A stretch of 64,000 nt of DNA from Rhodococcus sp. P-2 (GTDB lineage Bacteria > Actinomycetota > Actinomycetes > Mycobacteriales > Mycobacteriaceae): assembly GCF_016598535.1 (NCBI RefSeq), contig NZ_CP066779.1, positions 4,214,053 through 4,278,052 of the forward strand. The letters run 5' to 3'. How positions within the stretch are numbered: position 1 is the stretch's first letter; every line of letters starts with the position of its first letter. A program made the translations under genes and the position numbers. Positions 9,263-20,144 of this stretch are shown here, piece after piece. The notes under the pieces were generated by a model. That model ran no database searches. It saw only the letters and a list, made by a program, of their open reading frames with translations, and was not told the origin of the DNA.

Positions 9263-11029
9263 TTACAAGCCCAGATCAGCTTCGAACGAGGCTTCTTCCA
9301 ACCGCTGCTTCACAGTGGTGAGGAATCGGCCCGCGTCGGCACCGTCGACGAGACGGTGATCGTAGGTGAGCGGCAAGTAGATCATCGAGCGAACGCCGAT
9401 GGACTCGTTGCCGTTCTCGTCGGTGACCACCATCGGACGCTTGACAATGGCGCCGGTTCCGAGCATGGCCGCCTGCGGCGGTACCAGGATCGGGGTGTCG
9501 AACAGCGCGCCCTGGCTGCCGATGTTGGTGATGGTGAAGGTTCCACCCGAGAGCTCGTCCGGCTTCAGGCCACCCGAGCGTGCACGCTTCGCGATGTCGG
9601 CGATGGCGCGGGCCAAGCCGGCAAGGCCGAGATCGCCGGCGTTGTGGATGACGGGGGAGAGCAAGCCCTGATCGGTGTCCACTGCGATGCCGAGGTGCTC
9701 AGCGTCGTAGTAGGTGATCTGCTTGGCAGCCTCGTCGTAGCTGGCGTTGATGTTCGGGTGCGACTTCAGCGCCTCGACGACTGCCTTGGCGAAGAACGGA
9801 AGGAACGTCAGGTTGACGCCTTCGCGCTCGATGAAGCCGGCCTTGGCGCGGGCCCGCAGGGCGACGATCTTGGTGACGTCCACCTCGAAGGTCTGCGTGA
9901 GCTGAGCGGTGTTCTGCAGCGACTCACGTGTCTTGGTGGCCGTGATCTGCCGAATGCGGTTGGCCTTCTGCGTGGTTCCGCGCAGGTGTGCCAGTTCCGG
10001 TCGGACGCCTGCGGCTGCGGTGGCCGCAGGTGCGGCCGCGGGTGCTGCAGCAGCAGGAGCAGCGGCGGCGGGAGCCTTCTTGGCCTCCGCAGCGGCGAGC
10101 ACGTCCTGCTTGCGGATGCGGCCGCCGACGCCGGTGCCGGTGACGGTCGCGAGGTCGACGCCGTTGTCCGTCGCGAGCTTGCGCACGAGCGGGGTGACGT
10201 ACGGGCTGCTGTCGCCGGAAGCTGCGGGGGCAGCTGCCGGTGCGGGAGCTGCAGCAGGCTTCGGAGCGGGTGCAGCCGGTGCGGCAGCAGGCTTGGGTGC
10301 TTCGGCCTTGGGTGCTTCGGCCTTGGGTGCTTCAGCCTTGGGTGCTTCAGCCTTGGGCGCCGGCGGTGCGGCCGGTGCAGCGGGAGCAGCCTTGGGCGCC
10401 GGAGCCGCGGCGGGTGCGCCGGATCCGACGACGGCCAGCTGGCCACCGATTTCGACGGTGTCGTCTTCCTGCGCATTGATCTCGAGCAGGATTCCGGCGA
10501 CGGGAGACGGAATCTCGGTGTCGACCTTGTCGGTCGAGACTTCGAGCAGCGCCTCGTCGACGGCAACTTCGTCGCCGACGGCCTTGAGCCAGCGGGTGAC
10601 GGTGCCTTCGGTGACGGACTCGCCGAGGGCGGGCATCGTCACGGCGGTGCCTTCAGCGGAACCACCGGAAGCAGCGGGTGCCTCGGCAGCGGGAGCTTCT
10701 TCGGCGGGTGCCTCGGCAGCCGGGGCTTCCTCGGCGGGAGCTTCTTCTGCGGCGGGAGCGGGTGCCTCTGCCTCGGGTGCTGCGGCTTCGCCGGCTTCAC
10801 CGATCTGGGCGAGCTCGCCACCGATTTCCACGGTGTCGTCTTCCTGCGCGACGATCTTGGTCAGGACGCCGGCGACGGGAGACGGAATCTCGGTGTCGAC
10901 CTTGTCCGTGGAGACTTCGAGCAAGGGTTCGTCGACTTCGACCGTGTCTCCTTCCTGCTTGAGCCACCGTGTGACAGTTCCCTCGGTGACGCTCTCACCT
11001 AGGGCTGGCATCTGGACGGAGAAGGCCAT
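9263..11029 (-). CDS. sucB: Dihydrolipoamide acyltransferase E2 with two lipoyl domains
   Basis: Also named dlaT. Core acyltransferase of the 2-oxoacid dehydrogenase complexes; in M. tuberculosis the homologue Rv2215 also feeds a peroxidase pathway. Of 588 residues, lipoyl domains cover about 1-78 (lipoyl-Lys43) and 128-205 (Lys168), both with the DKVDTE turn. Long Ala/Pro/Glu/Lys linkers follow, then a peripheral-subunit-binding domain ([15 protein letters not shown]) and the catalytic domain with H558-RLVDG. Start ATG 11029 has AGGAG 9 nt upstream; the frame runs open 47 codons further but those residues are out of character. It lies beside lipB and lipA, whose product it carries. Confidence 0.95.
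   Translation of the reverse strand: MAFSVQMPALGESVTEGTVTRWLKQEGDTVEVDEPLLEVSTDKVDTEIPSPVAGVLTKIVAQEDDTVEIGGELAQIGEAGEAAAPEAEAPAPAAEEAPAEEAPAAEAPAEEAPAAEAPAASGGSAEGTAVTMPALGESVTEGTVTRWLKAVGDEVAVDEALLEVSTDKVDTEIPSPVAGILLEINAQEDDTVEIGGQLAVVGSGAPAAAPAPKAAPAAPAAPPAPKAEAPKAEAPKAEAPKAEAPKPAAAPAAPAPKPAAAPAPAAAPAASGDSSPYVTPLVRKLATDNGVDLATVTGTGVGGRIRKQDVLAAAEAKKAPAAAAPAAAAPAAAPAATAAAGVRPELAHLRGTTQKANRIRQITATKTRESLQNTAQLTQTFEVDVTKIVALRARAKAGFIEREGVNLTFLPFFAKAVVEALKSHPNINASYDEAAKQITYYDAEHLGIAVDTDQGLLSPVIHNAGDLGLAGLARAIADIAKRARSGGLKPDELSGGTFTITNIGSQGALFDTPILVPPQAAMLGTGAIVKRPMVVTDENGNESIGVRSMIYLPLTYDHRLVDGADAGRFLTTVKQRLEEASFEADLGL
10292..10351 (-). repeat. Four 15-bp tandem repeats in the sucB linker
   Basis: Four head-to-tail copies of CTTGGGTGCTTCGGC (the last two differ by one base) encode repeated KAEAP units in the second interdomain linker. 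The number may vary between strains without breaking the frame. Confidence 0.9.
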
Positions 11030-11394
11030 GTCTTTTGACTCCTCGACAGTTGTGTTCGGGTTGTTGAATTTTTGTCGACTTGTGGTCGTAATGCATTGTG
11101 CTCGAGTGGCGCGCGACGTGCGGCTACTTGTAGCTATTTTGCCGATGTCGACGCGCGGGCGCGGCGTCACCGTCGTTCATCTTTCCATTGATACGCCGGG
11201 CGTGTCCGATGAGGGGGATGCCGTCCGTTTCGGGTGTGTCGGCTACTGGCGAGTAGGTATGCGTCGGGGGTCCGACTGTAACGTCGTAAGCGGACCAAAC
11301 GGTATGTCGTGCGCAGGCACAACGGACATCGCCTGGCAAACTTGACATATCGCCGGGGTGCATCCGCGGCGTCGGTACCGAGGAGGGTACGACC
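11030..11394. other. Divergent intergenic region between sucB and the 116-residue gene
   Basis: No supported gene. It carries the sucB ribosome site, a short palindrome GCTACTTGTAGC (11123-11134) and a TTGACA at 11342-11347 upstream of the plus-strand gene, though no good -10 follows at the right distance. The overlapping open frames here are low-complexity and unsupported. Confidence 0.5.
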
Positions 11395-11745
11395 GTGGGA
11401 CTGTTCGATCGTTTCAAGCGTCCGCCGAGTGCGGCTCAGGCCGCAGCGCAGAGTGATGCGGATCATCTGGCGAATTGGGCGCACTCGCACGAAGGCGTAG
11501 AGGCGTACGTGGAACCTCAGACGACGGTGACCGAGGTGACCGTCGTGCTCGTCGCGAAGGACGGGGAGTGGACTCGTCGCCGAGTCGGCGGCGAGCGCGG
11601 TGCCCGCAAATTGGGACAGGACTTGAAGATCCCGGTCTACGACGTCCGCAAAACGGGATATCCGCAGCGTATGCGCGATCACGACGAGCGTAAGCGCATC
11701 GAGCGCAAGCGTGCTCGCGAGCAGGAATTGCGCGACGGCGCCTGA
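11395..11745 (+). CDS. Small basic protein of unknown function
   Basis: 116 residues. GTG 11395 is preceded by GAGGAGGG with good spacing. The N-terminus MGLFDRFKRP resembles an amphipathic anchor, the middle is a beta-rich stretch (VTEVTVVLVAKDGEW) and the C-terminus is highly charged (DHDERKRIERKRAREQE), likely helical. This suggests a small nucleic-acid- or membrane-associated protein, but I do not recognise a family. It ends just before copy B of the palindromic repeat, convergent with pepA. Confidence 0.7.
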   Translation: MGLFDRFKRPPSAAQAAAQSDADHLANWAHSHEGVEAYVEPQTTVTEVTVVLVAKDGEWTRRRVGGERGARKLGQDLKIPVYDVRKTGYPQRMRDHDERKRIERKRAREQELRDGA

Positions 11746-11747
11746 AC

Positions 11748-11795
11748 TGCTGTGCGCCTTTATTAACCGCGGGGGGTTGATAAAGGCGCACAGCA
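11748..11795. repeat. 48-bp palindromic repeat, copy B
   Basis: Same element as at 6345-6392: outer arms TGCTGTGCGCCTTTA and its exact complement, with an imperfect inner arm. It lies 3 bp after the stop of the small basic gene and 5 bp before the pepA stop, so it is placed to terminate both convergent transcripts. Confidence 0.85.
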
Positions 11796-11800
11796 GGTGG

Positions 11801-13318
11801 TCAGCCGTTGACCGCGATGTCCTCCAGGACCGAGATCATGGTGCGAACCGGAACGCCGGTACCGCCCTTGCCGGTGTAACCCCACGGCCCTGACGTGTTG
11901 TACGCCGGACCTGCGACGTCGATGTGCGCCCACTGGACACCCTCGGGAACGAATTCCTTGAGGTAGTGAGCTGCGACCAGCATGCCGCCCCAGCGGTGCG
12001 GGGTGACGTTGGCCATGTCGGCGACCTTGGAGTCGAGATCTCCGCGCAGTTCTTCGGGCAGGGGCATGGCCCAGCCGTTCTCGCCGACGCTCTGCGAGAT
12101 GGAGGCGACACGGTCACGGAACTCGTCCGTGCCCATGACGCCGGGGGTGCGGTTGCCGAGCGCGACCATCTGCGCACCGGTCAGGGTGGCGGTGTCGATC
12201 ATGTAGTCGGGGTTGTCCTCACCCGCGCGGACCATCGCGTCGGCAAGAATCAAACGGCCCTCGGCGTCGGTGTTGACGACCTCGATGGTGATTCCGCCGT
12301 ACTGGGTCAGCACGTCGCCGGGACGCTGCGCGGTCGCGGACGGCATGTTCTCGGCCATCGGAACGTATGCGACGACGTTGACGGGCAGGCCGAGCTTTGC
12401 GGCAAGCACGACGGTGGAGATGACGGCTGCGGCGCCGCCCATGTCCGAAGTCATGTTCTCCATACCGGCGGCAGGCTTGATGGAGATTCCGCCGGTGTCG
12501 AAGGTGATGCCCTTACCCACCAGCGCGACCTTGCGGGCGCCACGCTTCTTCGACGCGTATTCGAGGCGGACGAGACGAGGCTGGCGTGACGAGCCCTTGC
12601 CGACGCCGATGATTCCGCCGTAGCCACCCTTCTCGAGTGCTTTCTCGTCGAGAACCTGGACGGTGAGCCCGGCTTCGACGCCCAGTGCCTTCGCGCGAGC
12701 GGCGAACTCGGCGGGGTAGAGGTGGCTGGGGGGAGTGTTGACGAACTCGCGTGCGGTGGCGACGGCTTCGGCGATGGCAGCCGACCGTGCCAGCGTTGCC
12801 TTGGTCTCCTTCGTGCGCGGCGAGGGCACCAGGAGTTCGACGCGAGCGAGTGGCTGCGAATCAGGCCCGGGAGCCGTCATCGAGGACTTGAATTCGGTGA
12901 AGCTGTACGCGCCCAACGCAAATCCCTCGGCAGCGGCACCGAGGTCGAGGATCGAGAGCGTGGTTGCGACGGTGTCGATGCCGGACAGCGAGCGAGCTGC
13001 AGCGCCGGCGGACTTGCGGATCTGCTCACTGCCGAGCCTGTCGGCGGAGCCGAGTCCGACGGCGAGGACGCTGGTGACCGACAGCGCGCTCGGTGCCGGG
13101 ACGCGAGTGAGCTGCTCGGGCTTGCCGGTGGCGCCGACGGCGATGAGGCTGTCGAGGATCTCGGCAAGCACGTCCTCGTCGACGATGCCTTCGCTGAGTG
13201 CGATTTCGGGGCCGTCCGGACCCGACGTCAGGCCGACGACCAATATCTCTGCGCGCTTGGCGACTGTGCCGGCGAGAACGAGGTCGGGTCCCAACGATCG
13301 GGCTGTGCGAGTGCTCAA
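11801..13318 (-). CDS. pepA: Leucyl aminopeptidase (M17 family)
   Basis: Cytosolic two-metal aminopeptidase; the mycobacterial name is pepB (Rv2213). Of 505 residues, the C-terminal catalytic domain holds every expected ligand and catalytic residue: K269, D274, K281, D292 (SDMGGAA), D351 and E353 with R355 in NTDAEGRL. The start is TTG 13318, chosen because CAGGAGA lies 6-7 nt upstream and the homologous N-terminus ([15 protein letters not shown]) begins there. It is divergent from gcvT and convergent with the small basic gene across the palindromic repeat. Confidence 0.95.
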   Translation of the reverse strand: MSTRTARSLGPDLVLAGTVAKRAEILVVGLTSGPDGPEIALSEGIVDEDVLAEILDSLIAVGATGKPEQLTRVPAPSALSVTSVLAVGLGSADRLGSEQIRKSAGAAARSLSGIDTVATTLSILDLGAAAEGFALGAYSFTEFKSSMTAPGPDSQPLARVELLVPSPRTKETKATLARSAAIAEAVATAREFVNTPPSHLYPAEFAARAKALGVEAGLTVQVLDEKALEKGGYGGIIGVGKGSSRQPRLVRLEYASKKRGARKVALVGKGITFDTGGISIKPAAGMENMTSDMGGAAAVISTVVLAAKLGLPVNVVAYVPMAENMPSATAQRPGDVLTQYGGITIEVVNTDAEGRLILADAMVRAGEDNPDYMIDTATLTGAQMVALGNRTPGVMGTDEFRDRVASISQSVGENGWAMPLPEELRGDLDSKVADMANVTPHRWGGMLVAAHYLKEFVPEGVQWAHIDVAGPAYNTSGPWGYTGKGGTGVPVRTMISVLEDIAVNG

Positions 13319-13476
13319 GGTGTCTCCTGTGAGGTGAGTGTGCGATGCGTCCGGTTCTGGCGGATGCCTGAGTCGATGTTAGGCCCTTTGCAGTTTGCGG
13401 ACGGGCGATCGTCTCGGCCGGGTGAGCTCTCGCTGCGGACATGTTTCGATCGGCGAAGTCCGATAGGTTGTGGGCC

Positions 13477-14577
13477 ATGACCGACGAACAACTGTTGCAG
13501 GGCCCGATCCACCCCGTCCACGTCGAACTCGGTGCGACGTTCGCGCCGTTCGGGGGGTGGCAGATGCCGGTTTCCTACGCCGGCGTCGTGGCCGAACACA
13601 CCTCTGTGCGTGAGAATGTCGGACTCTTCGACGTCAGTCACCTCGGCAAGGCCGTCGTGCGTGGCGCGGGCGCCGCAGAATTCGTGAACTCCGCACTGAC
13701 CAACGATCTGAACAAGATCGGGCCGGGCAAGGCTCAGTACACGTTGTGCTGCAACGAGTCCGGTGGCGTCATCGACGACCTCATCGCGTACTACGTCAGC
13801 GACGACGAGATCTTCCTCGTCCCGAATGCTGCCAATACCGCGGACGTCGTTGCGGCGCTGGTCGCTGTGGCACCGGACGGAATCACCGTCGAGGATCAGC
13901 ATCGTGCCTACGGTGTGCTTGCTGTTCAGGGTCCGAAATCGGTGGCTGTTCTGATGGCGCTGGGACTGCCCACCGAGATCGAGTACATGGCGTACGAAGA
14001 TGCGGAATGGAACGGCGTGCCCGTGCGTGTGTGCCGCAGCGGTTACACCGGTGAGGTCGGCTACGAACTCCTGCCGCGGTGGGAGGACAGCGAGCCGTTG
14101 TTCCGCGCGCTTGTCGAGGCAGTGCGCGCCGAGGGTGGGCAGGCCGCCGGACTCGGCGCCCGTGACACTCTTCGTACCGAGATGGGTTATCCGCTGCACG
14201 GGCATGAGCTTTCGCTCGAGATTTCTCCGCTCGAAGCGCGCTGCGGATGGGCGATCGGTTGGAAGAAGCCGACATTCTGGGGCAAAGAGACCTTGACCGA
14301 CGAGAAGGCTGCCGGCCCGGCTCGCAAACTCTGGGGGATCAAGGCTCTCGATCGCGGTGTGCTGCGGGCCGGCCTCGGTGTTCTGCGTGACGGCGAGGCA
14401 ATCGGCGAGACCACCTCGGGAACGTTTTCACCGTCCCTCAAAGTGGGAATTGCGTTGGCGCTCCTGGATTCCGGAGCCAATGTCGCGGCCGGTGACGAGA
14501 TCGAAGTCGACGTCCGTGGTCGCGCTCTTCGGTGCGTCGTGGTCTCTCCTCCGTTCGTGGAGACCAACACCAAGTAG
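13477..14577 (+). CDS. gcvT: Aminomethyltransferase, glycine cleavage T protein
   Basis: Transfers the methylene group from the lipoylated H protein to tetrahydrofolate. The 366 residues begin [40 protein letters not shown] and the folate-site region [15 protein letters not shown] are as expected. ATG 13477 is 7 nt behind TAGGTT (13464-13469), so it is probably leaderless; the frame runs 12 codons further upstream without support. No glycine riboswitch was found. gcvP and gcvH are not in the window. Confidence 0.95.
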   Translation: MTDEQLLQGPIHPVHVELGATFAPFGGWQMPVSYAGVVAEHTSVRENVGLFDVSHLGKAVVRGAGAAEFVNSALTNDLNKIGPGKAQYTLCCNESGGVIDDLIAYYVSDDEIFLVPNAANTADVVAALVAVAPDGITVEDQHRAYGVLAVQGPKSVAVLMALGLPTEIEYMAYEDAEWNGVPVRVCRSGYTGEVGYELLPRWEDSEPLFRALVEAVRAEGGQAAGLGARDTLRTEMGYPLHGHELSLEISPLEARCGWAIGWKKPTFWGKETLTDEKAAGPARKLWGIKALDRGVLRAGLGVLRDGEAIGETTSGTFSPSLKVGIALALLDSGANVAAGDEIEVDVRGRALRCVVVSPPFVETNTK

Positions 14578-14609
14578 AGAGCTTTTTCACGTTCGATAGG
14601 ATTGCGCCC

Positions 14610-15713
14610 ATGACAGGTGCCGCCGATTTCGTTCGTGTTCAGAGCTCGTCCCCGAAGTCCGACGCCGAGCGCCGCGACATTTTGGCGGCGCCCGGCTTCG
14701 GGCGGCACTTCACCGACCACATGGTCTCGATCGACTACACCGCGGGCAAGGGCTGGCACGACGCCCAGGTGTTGCCGTACGGAAACATCGAGCTCGATCC
14801 AGCCGCAATGGTTTTGCACTACGGACAGGCCATCTTCGAGGGCCTCAAGGCATACCGCCAGCCGGGTGGCGAGATCAGCTCGTTCCGCGTCGAGGCCAAC
14901 GCCGAGCGTTTCGCAGCATCTGCGCGCCGTCTCGCCATGCCCGAACTGCCGGCGCAGATGTTCATCGATTCCATCACCGAACTGATCGACGTCGATCTCG
15001 ACTGGGTTCCCGCTGCCGGCGGCGAGGACGCGCTCTACCTCCGTCCGTTCATGTTCTCCACCGAAGCCGGACTCGGCGTCCGTCCCGCCGACGAGTACCG
15101 CTACCTGCTGATCGCCTCGCCCGCCGGGGCGTACTTCCCGCGTGGGGTGAAGCCGGTCAGTGTGTGGCTGTCCACCGAATACGTTCGCGCAGCCCCCGGC
15201 GGGACCGGCGCAGCCAAGTTCGCAGGCAACTACGCCGCTTCGCTCCTCGCCCAGGCGCAAGCTGCCGACGAGGGTTGCGACCAGGTGGTCTGGCTCGACG
15301 CGATCGAGCGCACGTACGTCGAGGAAATGGGTGGAATGAACCTGTTCTTCGTCTTCGGTTCCGGTCCCGACGCTCGCCTCGTGACGCCGTCGCTGTCCGG
15401 TTCGTTGCTGCCCGGCATCACGCGCAACTCGCTGCTCGCCCTCGCTGCCGATTCCGGCTTTGCCGTCGAAGAGCGCAAGATCAGCACCGACGAATGGCGG
15501 ACCAAGTGCAAGAGCGGAGAAATCACCGAGGTCTTCGCTTGTGGCACAGCAGCAGTCATCACCCCCGTCGGACGCGTGAAGTCCGCCGAGGGTGAGTTCA
15601 CCATCGCCGACGGCGAGCCGGGTGAAGTGACGATGGCACTGCGCGACACCCTCACGGGTATTCAGCGCGGCACCTTCGCCGACACTCACGGCTGGATGAC
15701 CAAGCTTCACTGA
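14610..15713 (+). CDS. ilvE: Branched-chain amino acid aminotransferase
   Basis: Pyridoxal-phosphate enzyme for the last step of Val, Leu and Ile synthesis. Fold type IV, 367 residues, with catalytic Lys203 in [19 protein letters not shown] after it, and [11 protein letters not shown] near the phosphate site. ATG 14610 is 7 nt after TAGGAT (14597-14602), a leaderless layout independent of gcvT 32 bp upstream. The last 7 bp overlap the end of the convergent hydrolase gene. Confidence 0.96.
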   Translation: MTGAADFVRVQSSSPKSDAERRDILAAPGFGRHFTDHMVSIDYTAGKGWHDAQVLPYGNIELDPAAMVLHYGQAIFEGLKAYRQPGGEISSFRVEANAERFAASARRLAMPELPAQMFIDSITELIDVDLDWVPAAGGEDALYLRPFMFSTEAGLGVRPADEYRYLLIASPAGAYFPRGVKPVSVWLSTEYVRAAPGGTGAAKFAGNYAASLLAQAQAADEGCDQVVWLDAIERTYVEEMGGMNLFFVFGSGPDARLVTPSLSGSLLPGITRNSLLALAADSGFAVEERKISTDEWRTKCKSGEITEVFACGTAAVITPVGRVKSAEGEFTIADGEPGEVTMALRDTLTGIQRGTFADTHGWMTKLH

Positions 15714-16543
15714 TCGCTGGTTCGTTCCGCGAGCAATCGCTCGCGGAAGAACAGCAGAATCTCGTCTCGAGCGACGGTGGTGGGCGACCCTGCCTCGTCG
15801 ACGAGATGAGCCGTCACCACGCTGTGTGGATTGGCGATGACGTGTTCGAAGAACGGTGACGTTGTCGCGTTGGCCGCTTCGTCGGGGAGCACCGTCCCGA
15901 CGAAGCGCTCGCCCAAGGCCTTCGAGTAGGCCGCGAATCGTTGTGCGCGGCAGAACGGGTCACCTTGAAAGCGGTATGCCAGCACCGTGAGGTCTTCGGC
16001 CTCGAGTCTGGAGCGCACGGCTTCGAGTTCTTCTGGCCCGCTGTCGGTTTCGTCCGGTCGATCGAGCGGTAACGACGGTTGGGCGAGAACCGGTGCAACG
16101 ACCGAAGGTTCTAGCATCATCGACAACGCGAAGTTACCGGTGAAGCACATCCCGATCACGCCGACGCCAGGGCCTCCGCATTCCGCATGGGCCGAAGCGG
16201 CGAGTGAACGCAGCCAACGGACCGCCGGGCTCGGTTCGTCGGCAGCGAGGGCGCGAAACTCCGCACTGACGCAGGCCCTCTTGAATACCGTCAGACCCTC
16301 GTCCACTGTGGGGACTGCTCCGTCGCGGCCGAACAGTGACGGAACAAAGACAGTGAAGCCGGCGTCGCGCACCCAGCGGGCGAATCGTGCAACATGCGGG
16401 CTGATGCCTGGCATTTCCGGCATGACGATTACTGCGGGACCGGTGCCGGCCACGTACACGGACTTCGACACTGCGCCGATCGTGATCGTTCGACGGTCGA
16501 AGTCTTCGAGTGGATCATCTTTTGTCATACTTCGGTTCGGCAC
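15707..16543 (-). CDS. Dienelactone hydrolase-family protein
   Basis: An alpha/beta hydrolase with a cysteine nucleophile: [13 protein letters not shown] (the G-x-C-x-G elbow), an early VIVMPEMPG strand and a late acid/His pair ([15 protein letters not shown]). About 278 residues with GTG 16543, which has GGGAGG about 7 nt upstream; an ATG 15 bases later is the alternative. The substrate is unknown; many such proteins in Rhodococcus act on lactones or esters outside the chlorocatechol pathway. It is absent from the mycobacterial block, so it is an insertion here. Its stop overlaps the ilvE end. Confidence 0.82.
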   Translation of the reverse strand: MPNRSMTKDDPLEDFDRRTITIGAVSKSVYVAGTGPAVIVMPEMPGISPHVARFARWVRDAGFTVFVPSLFGRDGAVPTVDEGLTVFKRACVSAEFRALAADEPSPAVRWLRSLAASAHAECGGPGVGVIGMCFTGNFALSMMLEPSVVAPVLAQPSLPLDRPDETDSGPEELEAVRSRLEAEDLTVLAYRFQGDPFCRAQRFAAYSKALGERFVGTVLPDEAANATTSPFFEHVIANPHSVVTAHLVDEAGSPTTVARDEILLFFRERLLAERTSDQ

Positions 16544-16655
16544 GATGAGCCCTCCCAAGTAGTCGAAGTAATTCCTCTGCACAGTCTTTCGGTGCGGGAT
16601 CAACTACAGAAGAGGGCGGTTCGCCACGTTTTCGGGCGGGCTCGCCACGCAAGGC

Positions 16656-17630
16656 CTATCCGGCGCCGCCGTTGCGGAATCGCTTTCGATAGTCGGCCGG
16701 GCTGATGCCGACGCGGTCGGTGAACAGGCGACGGAAGGTTCCAGGATCCTGATAGCCGATGTGCCTCAGGATCTTTCCGAGAGACCAGTCGGTCGATTCC
16801 AACAACCGTTTCGCTTTTCGGATCCGTGCACGCTGCAGATAACTGCGCGGCGATTCCCCGGTCTCGTCCTTGAACTTCCGAAGCATGGTTCGGGTGCTGA
16901 GGTGAAAAGCATCCGACAGCAGATCCAAGTCGTATGGCTCCGCGATCCGTTCGACCAACCAACTTCCGACGTCGTCGGCGAACTGTGTGTGATTGACGGG
17001 CAGCATCGAGTCGACGATGTACGGAGATTGACTGGTTCGATTTTCCGGCGCCAGAGTGATTCTTGCAGTCGTTCGCGCAATCTTGTCGCCGAGAAGCTCG
17101 CGCACGAGTGCTGTTGCGAGGTCGAGCGCGGCAGTGAACGCCGCAGTGGTGGTGACGCCGTCGTCCTGGACGATCAACGAGTCGGTTCGAACCGTCGCAC
17201 CGGGGTACCGACTCGCGAGGTCGGTACCGTACAGCCACGACGTCGTACATCGGCGTCCGTCGAGCAGTCCGGCCTCACCCAGGAGATACGCGCCGACGCA
17301 GACCGACGACACCCGAACGCCGCGAGCCTCGCTGGCACGGATGAACTCGATTTCTCTGTCCCACAGGGACAAACGCGTCGCGGGGTCTTCGGACGGTACG
17401 AGCTCGAACCCTGGCACCACCAGGTGATCGAAGTCGTGATGCCACTCCTGTGCGCCGATCGAAAATCCGCCTGCCGCAACGACGGACGTGCCGGACGCCG
17501 AGATGACCGATACCGCGAAGGGGTCCGTGGACGCTCCGTCAGCGACGCGATTGGCGATCAGGAGAAGGTCGGTGAGAACGAAGATCTCGGCCGCCAGGCA
17601 ACCTTCGTACGCAAGGACTCCGACTCGCAC
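16656..17630 (-). CDS. GlxA-type AraC transcription regulator
   Basis: 324 residues: an N-terminal DJ-1/PfpI-like domain (about 1-185, with the nucleophile-elbow-like VSSVCVGAYLLGEAGLLDG) and a C-terminal AraC/XylS double helix-turn-helix (about 215-320, with LSTRTMLRKFKDETGESP and GYQDPGTFRRLF). GTG 17630 lies 9 bp beyond the cobS stop on the same strand, with no clear ribosome site or own promoter. It may be read with the cobalamin operon. Effector and targets are unknown. Confidence 0.85.
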   Translation of the reverse strand: MRVGVLAYEGCLAAEIFVLTDLLLIANRVADGASTDPFAVSVISASGTSVVAAGGFSIGAQEWHHDFDHLVVPGFELVPSEDPATRLSLWDREIEFIRASEARGVRVSSVCVGAYLLGEAGLLDGRRCTTSWLYGTDLASRYPGATVRTDSLIVQDDGVTTTAAFTAALDLATALVRELLGDKIARTTARITLAPENRTSQSPYIVDSMLPVNHTQFADDVGSWLVERIAEPYDLDLLSDAFHLSTRTMLRKFKDETGESPRSYLQRARIRKAKRLLESTDWSLGKILRHIGYQDPGTFRRLFTDRVGISPADYRKRFRNGGAG

Positions 17631-17639
17631 GACGTCGGA

Positions 17640-18413
17640 TCACAGTCCGAGAGTGAGGCCGACGGCCGTCAGCGTCACCGTGAGTTCGAGCGCGAATCCG
17701 AGAACATCTCCGTTGAGTCCGCCGAATCTGCGGACGCAGTGACGCACGCACAGCACACTGACCAGCAGCGCCGACGCGGTCACGAGAGGGCCGAGCCACC
17801 ACCGGTCGGTGGCAAAGGCAGAAGCGGCGATCAGCGGAACCGACCATACGATTGCGACCCACAGCGGTTGCGAATTGGCGACGAGCGCACCGAATCCGCT
17901 CGGGCTCGACGCGAGAATGCCTCGGCGGCAGGCGAACACGACGGCCACACGACCCGCGGCGACAGATACGAGCACCGCGATCCACTGCGTGGGGGAGTCG
18001 GCAACAGCGAGGACGCCGAAGGAGACCGATTGCAGCCCGAGGAAGATGAACAGTGCCGCGACCCCGAACGGTCCGGCACCGCCGCTGTGCATGACCTCGC
18101 GGGCGCGCTCCGGGGGACCGTAACAACCCAGTCCGTCGACGGAGTCTGCCAGTCCGTCCACGTGCATCCCGCGGGTACCGAGAGCGAGCGCACCTACCGT
18201 CAGCAAGCCTGCGAGATAGGGATTCAGGCCGATACTTGTTGTGCCCCAGAGGACAAACGCCGCGGCAATGCCGAGAGCGATTCCGGTGAGCGGAGCTGCC
18301 GCGATGGCGCGACGACCGGCCGTGCGATCGATGTCGGAGGGGCCGCGAACCGGAAGAACCGTCAGCCACGAGAATGCGAGCGGCACTCCGGACAGCGGGC
18401 CCGCCACGCTCAC
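17640..18413 (-). CDS. cobS: Adenosylcobinamide-GDP ribazoletransferase
   Basis: Membrane enzyme that joins alpha-ribazole to adenosylcobinamide-GDP, finishing cobalamin. 257 residues, several membrane helices, with the N-terminal FSWLTVLPV and the conserved acidic signature [18 protein letters not shown] (about residues 70-87). GTG 18413 overlaps the cobT stop as GTGA, with GGCGGA just before it, so translation is coupled. A longer open frame upstream lies entirely inside cobT and is rejected. Confidence 0.93.
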   Translation of the reverse strand: MSVAGPLSGVPLAFSWLTVLPVRGPSDIDRTAGRRAIAAAPLTGIALGIAAAFVLWGTTSIGLNPYLAGLLTVGALALGTRGMHVDGLADSVDGLGCYGPPERAREVMHSGGAGPFGVAALFIFLGLQSVSFGVLAVADSPTQWIAVLVSVAAGRVAVVFACRRGILASSPSGFGALVANSQPLWVAIVWSVPLIAASAFATDRWWLGPLVTASALLVSVLCVRHCVRRFGGLNGDVLGFALELTVTLTAVGLTLGL

Positions 18414-19558
18414 TCCGCCGTATCGGTCTTGGTCAGGTCGATCGACTCGGATTCGTCGGCAGGTGCGCTGCCCTGAGTGCTGACACCGGCTTCGGAGAAT
18501 GTCGCCATCTTGCTCAGGATTGCCACGGCGCCCTGAAGAATCGGGAGCGCAGTCACTGCACCTGAACCCTCGCCGAGTCGCATGTCGAACTCGACGATCG
18601 GGTCGAGACCCATTCGCGTCAATGCGATGGTGTGTGCGGGTTCGGTGGAGCGATGCCCGGCAACCCACCATTCACGTGCGCCGAAAGCCAACTCGTCGGC
18701 GACCATGGCGGCTGCGGTGACGACAACACCGTCGAGGATCACCGGTGTACGACGCGAAGCTGCCTGGGCCAGGAAGCCGGCCATTGCAGCGAGGTCCGCA
18801 CCCGAAGACGTGCGCAGCAGCGCGACTGTGTCGCGAACGTGCGGACGGGCGCGCCGGAGAGCGTCGCGAATTGCGGCGGTCTTGCGGATCCAGCTGGCGT
18901 CGTCGATACCGGTACCTCGACCCACGACCGCGACAGGTTCGCTGTCCGTGAGGGCGGCGATGAGTACGGTGGCGGGCGTCGTGTTGCCGATGCCCATGTC
19001 ACCGGCGATGAGAAGATCTGCGCCCCCGTCGATTTCCTCGTCCGCGATCGCTCGGCCGGCGGCGATGGCCTGGAGTGTTTCCTCGTTCGACATGGCGTCT
19101 TCGCGGTCGATGGACCCGGAAGATCTGCGTACCTTGTGGTTCGAGACGGACGGATCGGTATCGCCGTCCACTGCGATGTCGACGACGCGAACAGTGGCGC
19201 CGGCAACCTCGGCGAGGACGTTGACTGCCGCGCCGCCCCCGAGGAAGTTCGCGACCATCTGTGCGGTCACTTCCGGGGGATAGGCGGAGACACCGTTGCG
19301 GGCGATTCCGTGATCGCCGGCGAAGACGACGACGCGAGGCCGGGTGAAAGCATGTGGGGGACAAACACCTTGGCAGGCTGATGCCCAACCGGCGAGTGCC
19401 TCCAATCGGCCCAACGAGCCGGCCGGCTTGGTCAGATCACGCTGTCGTGCGTCGGCCTGCGCGCGCACGTCACGGTCGGGTGGGGTGACGGGTTCGAAGT
19501 CGGCGCTACTGACAGGAGCGACGTCAGGGTTGGCATCTGGACTGGCCTCGGTACTCAC
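18410..19558 (-). CDS. cobT: Nicotinate-nucleotide-dimethylbenzimidazole phosphoribosyltransferase
   Basis: Makes alpha-ribazole phosphate for the lower ligand of cobalamin. 382 residues; the first 30-40 ([20 protein letters not shown]) form a disordered extension, followed by the usual fold. [28 protein letters not shown] and the catalytic-Glu region [12 protein letters not shown] are seen. GTG 19558 overlaps the cobU stop as GTGA. The gene order cobU-cobT-cobS puts the whole nucleotide-loop assembly in one transcript. Confidence 0.95.
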   Translation of the reverse strand: MSTEASPDANPDVAPVSSADFEPVTPPDRDVRAQADARQRDLTKPAGSLGRLEALAGWASACQGVCPPHAFTRPRVVVFAGDHGIARNGVSAYPPEVTAQMVANFLGGGAAVNVLAEVAGATVRVVDIAVDGDTDPSVSNHKVRRSSGSIDREDAMSNEETLQAIAAGRAIADEEIDGGADLLIAGDMGIGNTTPATVLIAALTDSEPVAVVGRGTGIDDASWIRKTAAIRDALRRARPHVRDTVALLRTSSGADLAAMAGFLAQAASRRTPVILDGVVVTAAAMVADELAFGAREWWVAGHRSTEPAHTIALTRMGLDPIVEFDMRLGEGSGAVTALPILQGAVAILSKMATFSEAGVSTQGSAPADESESIDLTKTDTAE

Positions 19559-20142
19559 ATCGCGCCTTCCGGTTGTGCAGCAGTATCTTTCAAGATGAGC
19601 GGTAACCCCGCAACCACTAGTACGACACGATCGCACACCGCGGCGATACGAGCGTTGAGGGTGCCGATCTCGTCGCGGAACAATCGTCCCGACCGAGTCT
19701 CGGGGATGACGGCCAAACCCACTTCGGGGCTGACCAGCACCAGGGGACCGCGGTAGTTCTCGACGCTGGCGACAAGGCTGTCCGCCGCGGGAGTGATGGT
19801 GCCGCGCGGTGCGTCCCAGGCGCTCTGACGATCAAGTTCCGTGGTCAGCCACGTTCCCAGATCGTCGACCAACGTCGCTGTGTGTGAATCGCTTTCGAGT
19901 TGCGCCGCGAGGTCACCTGAGTCTGCGGTTTCGACCGTCGACCAATGAGAAGGCCGTCTGTTGCGGTGCTGGTCGATCCGGCTTTCCCAGTCTGCGTCGG
20001 AGACATCGCGTCTGGCTGTCGCCAGGTACCGGATCGGCACCGAACGCTCGGGTAATTGGCCTGCACAAACCAAATCCTCGGCGTGCGCGGACTTACCAGA
20101 CCGCGCGCCGCCGAGGACCAAGGTTCTATACGTGTTCGTCAC
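19555..20142 (-). CDS. cobU: Adenosylcobinamide kinase / guanylyltransferase
   Basis: Bifunctional enzyme that phosphorylates adenosylcobinamide and adds GMP. 195 residues with the P-loop [12 protein letters not shown] at 12-23 and a late [23 protein letters not shown] that includes the conserved Glu/Val block. It begins 2 bp after the DUF3043 gene and ends in the GTGA overlap with cobT. In M. tuberculosis cobU lies elsewhere, so this grouping differs from the mycobacterial block. Confidence 0.94.
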   Translation of the reverse strand: MTNTYRTLVLGGARSGKSAHAEDLVCAGQLPERSVPIRYLATARRDVSDADWESRIDQHRNRRPSHWSTVETADSGDLAAQLESDSHTATLVDDLGTWLTTELDRQSAWDAPRGTITPAADSLVASVENYRGPLVLVSPEVGLAVIPETRSGRLFRDEIGTLNARIAAVCDRVVLVVAGLPLILKDTAAQPEGAM

Positions 20143-20144
20143 GC

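Noticed and set aside
9909-11345. 478-codon Ala/Ser-rich frame antisense to sucB
   Set aside because: Mirror of the Ala/Pro linkers; sucB domains are unmistakable.
13319-13476. Glycine riboswitch before gcvT
   Set aside because: No aptamer-like pairing found, and the -10 hexamer lies 7 nt before the ATG, leaving no leader.
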